DNA from: JANNRR01 sp031401675
Lineage (GTDB): Bacteria > Pseudomonadota > Alphaproteobacteria > Rhodobacterales > Rhodobacteraceae
Assembly: GCA_031401675.1 (NCBI GenBank)
Contig: JANNRR010000106.1
Span: forward strand, 1-6,924
Length of the DNA stretch: 6,924 nt
Direction: 5' to 3'
The notes beneath the pieces were generated by a model. That model had not been told where the DNA came from and made no database searches. It worked only from the letters and a program-made list of their open reading frames with translations. Of this stretch, positions 4,984-6,924 are shown in pieces. The translations under genes were made by a program, and so were the position numbers. Position 1 is the first letter of the stretch; each line of letters starts with the position of its first letter.

Positions 4984-6639
4984 ATGGCATCCTATCAGTA
5001 CGTCTACCACATGTCGGATGTGTCCAAGGCCTATCCCGGCGGGAAAAAATGCTTTGAGAACGTGCACCTGAACTTTCTGCCCGGGGTCAAGATCGGGGTG
5101 GTCGGCGTCAATGGCTCGGGCAAATCCACGCTGTTGAAGATCATGGCCGGCATGGACACCGACTTCAAGGGCGAGGCCTGGGCGGCCAAGGGGGCGCGGG
5201 TCGGCTATCTGGCGCAGGAACCCGCCCTGGACCCGAGCCTTGATGTGCGCGGCAACGTGATGAAGGGCGTGGCGGCGAAAAAGGCCATTCTGGATCGCTA
5301 CAACGAGCTGGCGATGAATTATTCCGACGAGACGGCGGACGAGATGGCGACGCTGCAGGACCAGATCGACGCCGCCAACCTGTGGGACCTCGACAGTCAG
5401 GTCGATGTGGCGCTGGAGGCGCTGCGTTGCCCGCCTGATGACGCCGATGTCACCACCCTGTCGGGCGGCGAGCGGCGGCGGGTGGCGCTGTGCGAATTGC
5501 TGCTTTCGGCCCCTGACATGCTGCTGCTGGACGAACCGACCAACCACCTGGACGCCGAATCCATCGCCTGGCTGCAACAGCATCTGATGGCCTATGCCGG
5601 CACAATCCTGATCGTGACGCACGACCGATATTTTCTGGATGACATCACCAGCTGGATTCTGGAACTGGACCGCGGCCGGGCGATTCCCTACGAGGGCAAC
5701 TATTCCAGCTGGCTGGAGCAGAAGGCCAAGCGGCTCTTGCAGGAAAGCCGCGAGGACAAGGCCAAGCAGAAGGTGCTGGAAAAGGAACTGCAATGGATCA
5801 GGGCCGGGGCCAAGGCGCGGCAGGCCAAGCAGAAGGCCCGGATCACCAAGTACAACGAGATGGCGGGGGAATCGATGCGCGACCGCATCGCCACCGCCCA
5901 GATCATCATTCCGTCGGGCGAGCGGCTGGGCGGCAAGGTGATCGACGTGCAGGGCCTGAAAAAGCACATGGGCGACAAGCTGTTGATCGAGGACCTGTCG
6001 TTCACGGTGCCGCCGGGGGCCATCGTCGGGGTGATCGGCCCGAACGGCGCCGGCAAATCGACCTTGTTCCGGATGATCACCGGGCAGGAGGTGCCGGACG
6101 AGGGGTCGATTGTGTTCGGCGACACGGTGAAATTGTCCTATGTCGACCAGTCGCGGGACTCGCTCGACCCGAACAAGACGGTGTGGGAAGAGGTGTCGGA
6201 CGGCTTGGACATCGTGGTGCTGGGTGATGCCGAAGTGTCGTCACGGGCCTATTGCGGAGCGTTCAATTTCAAGGGCTCGGACCAGCAGAAGAAGGTCGGG
6301 CTGCTGTCGGGGGGCGAGCGCAACCGGGTGCATCTGGCCAAACTGCTGCGCTCGGGCGGCAATGTGCTGCTTTTGGATGAACCGACCAACGATCTGGACG
6401 TGGAGACGCTGCGGGCGCTGGAGGATGCCATCGAGGATTTCGCCGGCTGCGCCGTGGTGATTTCGCACGACCGGTTCTTTCTGGACCGGCTGTGTACCCA
6501 CATCCTGGCGTTCGAGGGCGACGCGCATGTCGAGTGGTTCGAGGGCAATTTCGAGGCGTATGAGGACGACAAGGTCCGGCGGCTGGGGGCGGATTCGATC
6601 ATGCCGAAGCGGGTGTTGCACAAGAAGTTTGCGCGGTGA
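4984..6639 (+). CDS. ettA: Energy-dependent translational throttle protein EttA (ABC-F)
   Basis: This cytoplasmic ABC-F ATPase binds the ribosomal E site and gates the first elongation step according to ATP/ADP level. There are two ABC domains and no membrane segments. Domain 1 has Walker A GVNGSGKST (41-49), signature LSGGE (159-163), Walker B MLLLDE (179-184) and switch His213. Domain 2 has GPNGAGKST (352-360), LSGGE (441-445), VLLLDE (461-466) and His495. The arm insert lies at about 90-140, and the charged P-site-tramp linker at about 240-315, with many Lys/Arg/Glu. The blocks EGNYSSWLEQK (237-247), FRMITGQEVPDEG (362-374) and WFEGNFEAYE (518-527) are typical of EttA, as opposed to Uup or YheS. 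The 551-residue length is close to the E. coli protein. Both catalytic glutamates are present, so it should hydrolyse ATP. It is a single gene ending in an intrinsic terminator. Confidence 0.95.
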   Translation: MASYQYVYHMSDVSKAYPGGKKCFENVHLNFLPGVKIGVVGVNGSGKSTLLKIMAGMDTDFKGEAWAAKGARVGYLAQEPALDPSLDVRGNVMKGVAAKKAILDRYNELAMNYSDETADEMATLQDQIDAANLWDLDSQVDVALEALRCPPDDADVTTLSGGERRRVALCELLLSAPDMLLLDEPTNHLDAESIAWLQQHLMAYAGTILIVTHDRYFLDDITSWILELDRGRAIPYEGNYSSWLEQKAKRLLQESREDKAKQKVLEKELQWIRAGAKARQAKQKARITKYNEMAGESMRDRIATAQIIIPSGERLGGKVIDVQGLKKHMGDKLLIEDLSFTVPPGAIVGVIGPNGAGKSTLFRMITGQEVPDEGSIVFGDTVKLSYVDQSRDSLDPNKTVWEEVSDGLDIVVLGDAEVSSRAYCGAFNFKGSDQQKKVGLLSGGERNRVHLAKLLRSGGNVLLLDEPTNDLDVETLRALEDAIEDFAGCAVVISHDRFFLDRLCTHILAFEGDAHVEWFEGNFEAYEDDKVRRLGADSIMPKRVLHKKFAR

Positions 6640-6712
6640 GGGGCATATGTTGGCACTCTCTGCCGGCCTCGGGGGACGGGGTGAATCCGGCGAACGGGGC
6701 GGGATGATGCGG

Positions 6713-6738
6713 AATGTCCCAGCGCGGGACATTTTTTA
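6713..6738 (+). terminator. Intrinsic terminator of ettA
   Basis: A perfect 8-bp stem, AATGTCCC (6713-6720) with GGGACATT (6726-6733), has a 5-nt loop AGCGC. A run of six T overlaps its end (6732-6737). It lies about 75 nt after the ettA stop. This is the clearest terminator in the window. Confidence 0.85.
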
Positions 6739-6788
6739 ATGTGTTTTATATCAATGTGTTAATGGTCTCGCGTTAGGGATTCGTCACA
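6739..6788. other. AT-rich junction between ettA and the right-end gene
   Basis: Base use changes abruptly here: in 6731-6770 only 10 of 40 bases are G or C, in an otherwise very GC-rich window. An 8-bp direct repeat AATGTGTT occurs at 6738-6745 and 6753-6760. No gene is seen. It looks like the edge of inserted DNA, but no terminal inverted repeat can be confirmed because the other end is outside the window. Confidence 0.45.
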
Positions 6789-6924
6789 CTACACGACTCC
6801 CAGGTTTTTGAGTGTTTTTGGGAGGTTGATCCATTCGACAAGAATGTTCGGGTGATCTGAGCGGAGGCGGTTTCTGAGGAAGGTGAAGCCGGTTCGGAAG
6901 TAGGACCTTGCGAGGTATCCGTGG
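6789..6924 (-). CDS. C-terminal end of an unidentified protein, possibly a transposase (5' end outside window)
   Basis: Reading leftwards from the right edge gives 44 open codons ending in TAG at 6789-6791. The peptide begins HGYLARSYFRTGFTFLRNRL and ends LPKTLKNLGVV. It is basic and aromatic-rich, like the C-termini of many DDE transposases, but I cannot assign a family. Codon use differs from the neighbours: 14 of 44 codons end in A or T, including AGA, AAA twice, ATT and CTT, which the housekeeping genes here mostly avoid. Together with the AT-rich flank this suggests acquired DNA such as an insertion sequence. It is convergent with ettA. Chance openness over 44 codons is possible, but the amino-acid composition looks like a real protein. 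Confidence 0.5.
   Translation of the reverse strand, partial: HGYLARSYFRTGFTFLRNRLRSDHPNILVEWINLPKTLKNLGVV

Noticed and set aside
4663..5967. 434-codon open frame on the minus strand across nadD and ettA
   Set aside because: It overlaps two well-supported genes and the divergent gap between them, and its translation is low-complexity Leu/Arg/His/Gln without motifs.

Overview
The window looks like a chromosomal piece of a high-GC alphaproteobacterium, most likely of the Rhodobacterales (Rhodobacter/Paracoccus-like). The evidence is a class I (archaeal-type) lysyl-tRNA synthetase, which is typical of alphaproteobacteria, a Hint-domain protein of a kind recurrent in Rhodobacteraceae, and strong G/C preference at third codon positions in the main genes. 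No organism is named beyond that.

Layout from left to right: (1) the 5' two thirds of lysK on the minus strand, cut by the left edge; (2) a 102-bp divergent promoter region; (3) a small TerB-fold gene on the plus strand that starts with GTG; (4) a GC-rich hairpin between convergent genes; (5) a minus-strand Hint-like gene; (6) a gene-free stretch of about 500 bp with several strong inverted repeats; (7) a minus-strand pair, nadD then dacB, separated by 8 bp; (8) a 112-bp divergent gap; (9) a plus-strand ettA (ABC-F translation factor) ending in a clear intrinsic terminator; (10) an AT-rich junction followed by the last 44 codons of a minus-strand gene of different codon style, cut by the right edge.

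Most of this is housekeeping: tRNA charging (LysK), NAD synthesis (NadD), peptidoglycan maturation (DacB) and ribosome throttling (EttA). The less understood parts are the TerB-like protein, the Hint-like protein (which lacks the usual Cys nucleophile of self-processing Hint domains), the structured 500-bp gap, and the foreign-looking right end. I see no CRISPR array, tRNA, rRNA, complete insertion sequence, or convincing new multi-gene system. The long antisense frames opposite dacB, nadD and ettA look like GC-driven shadows.
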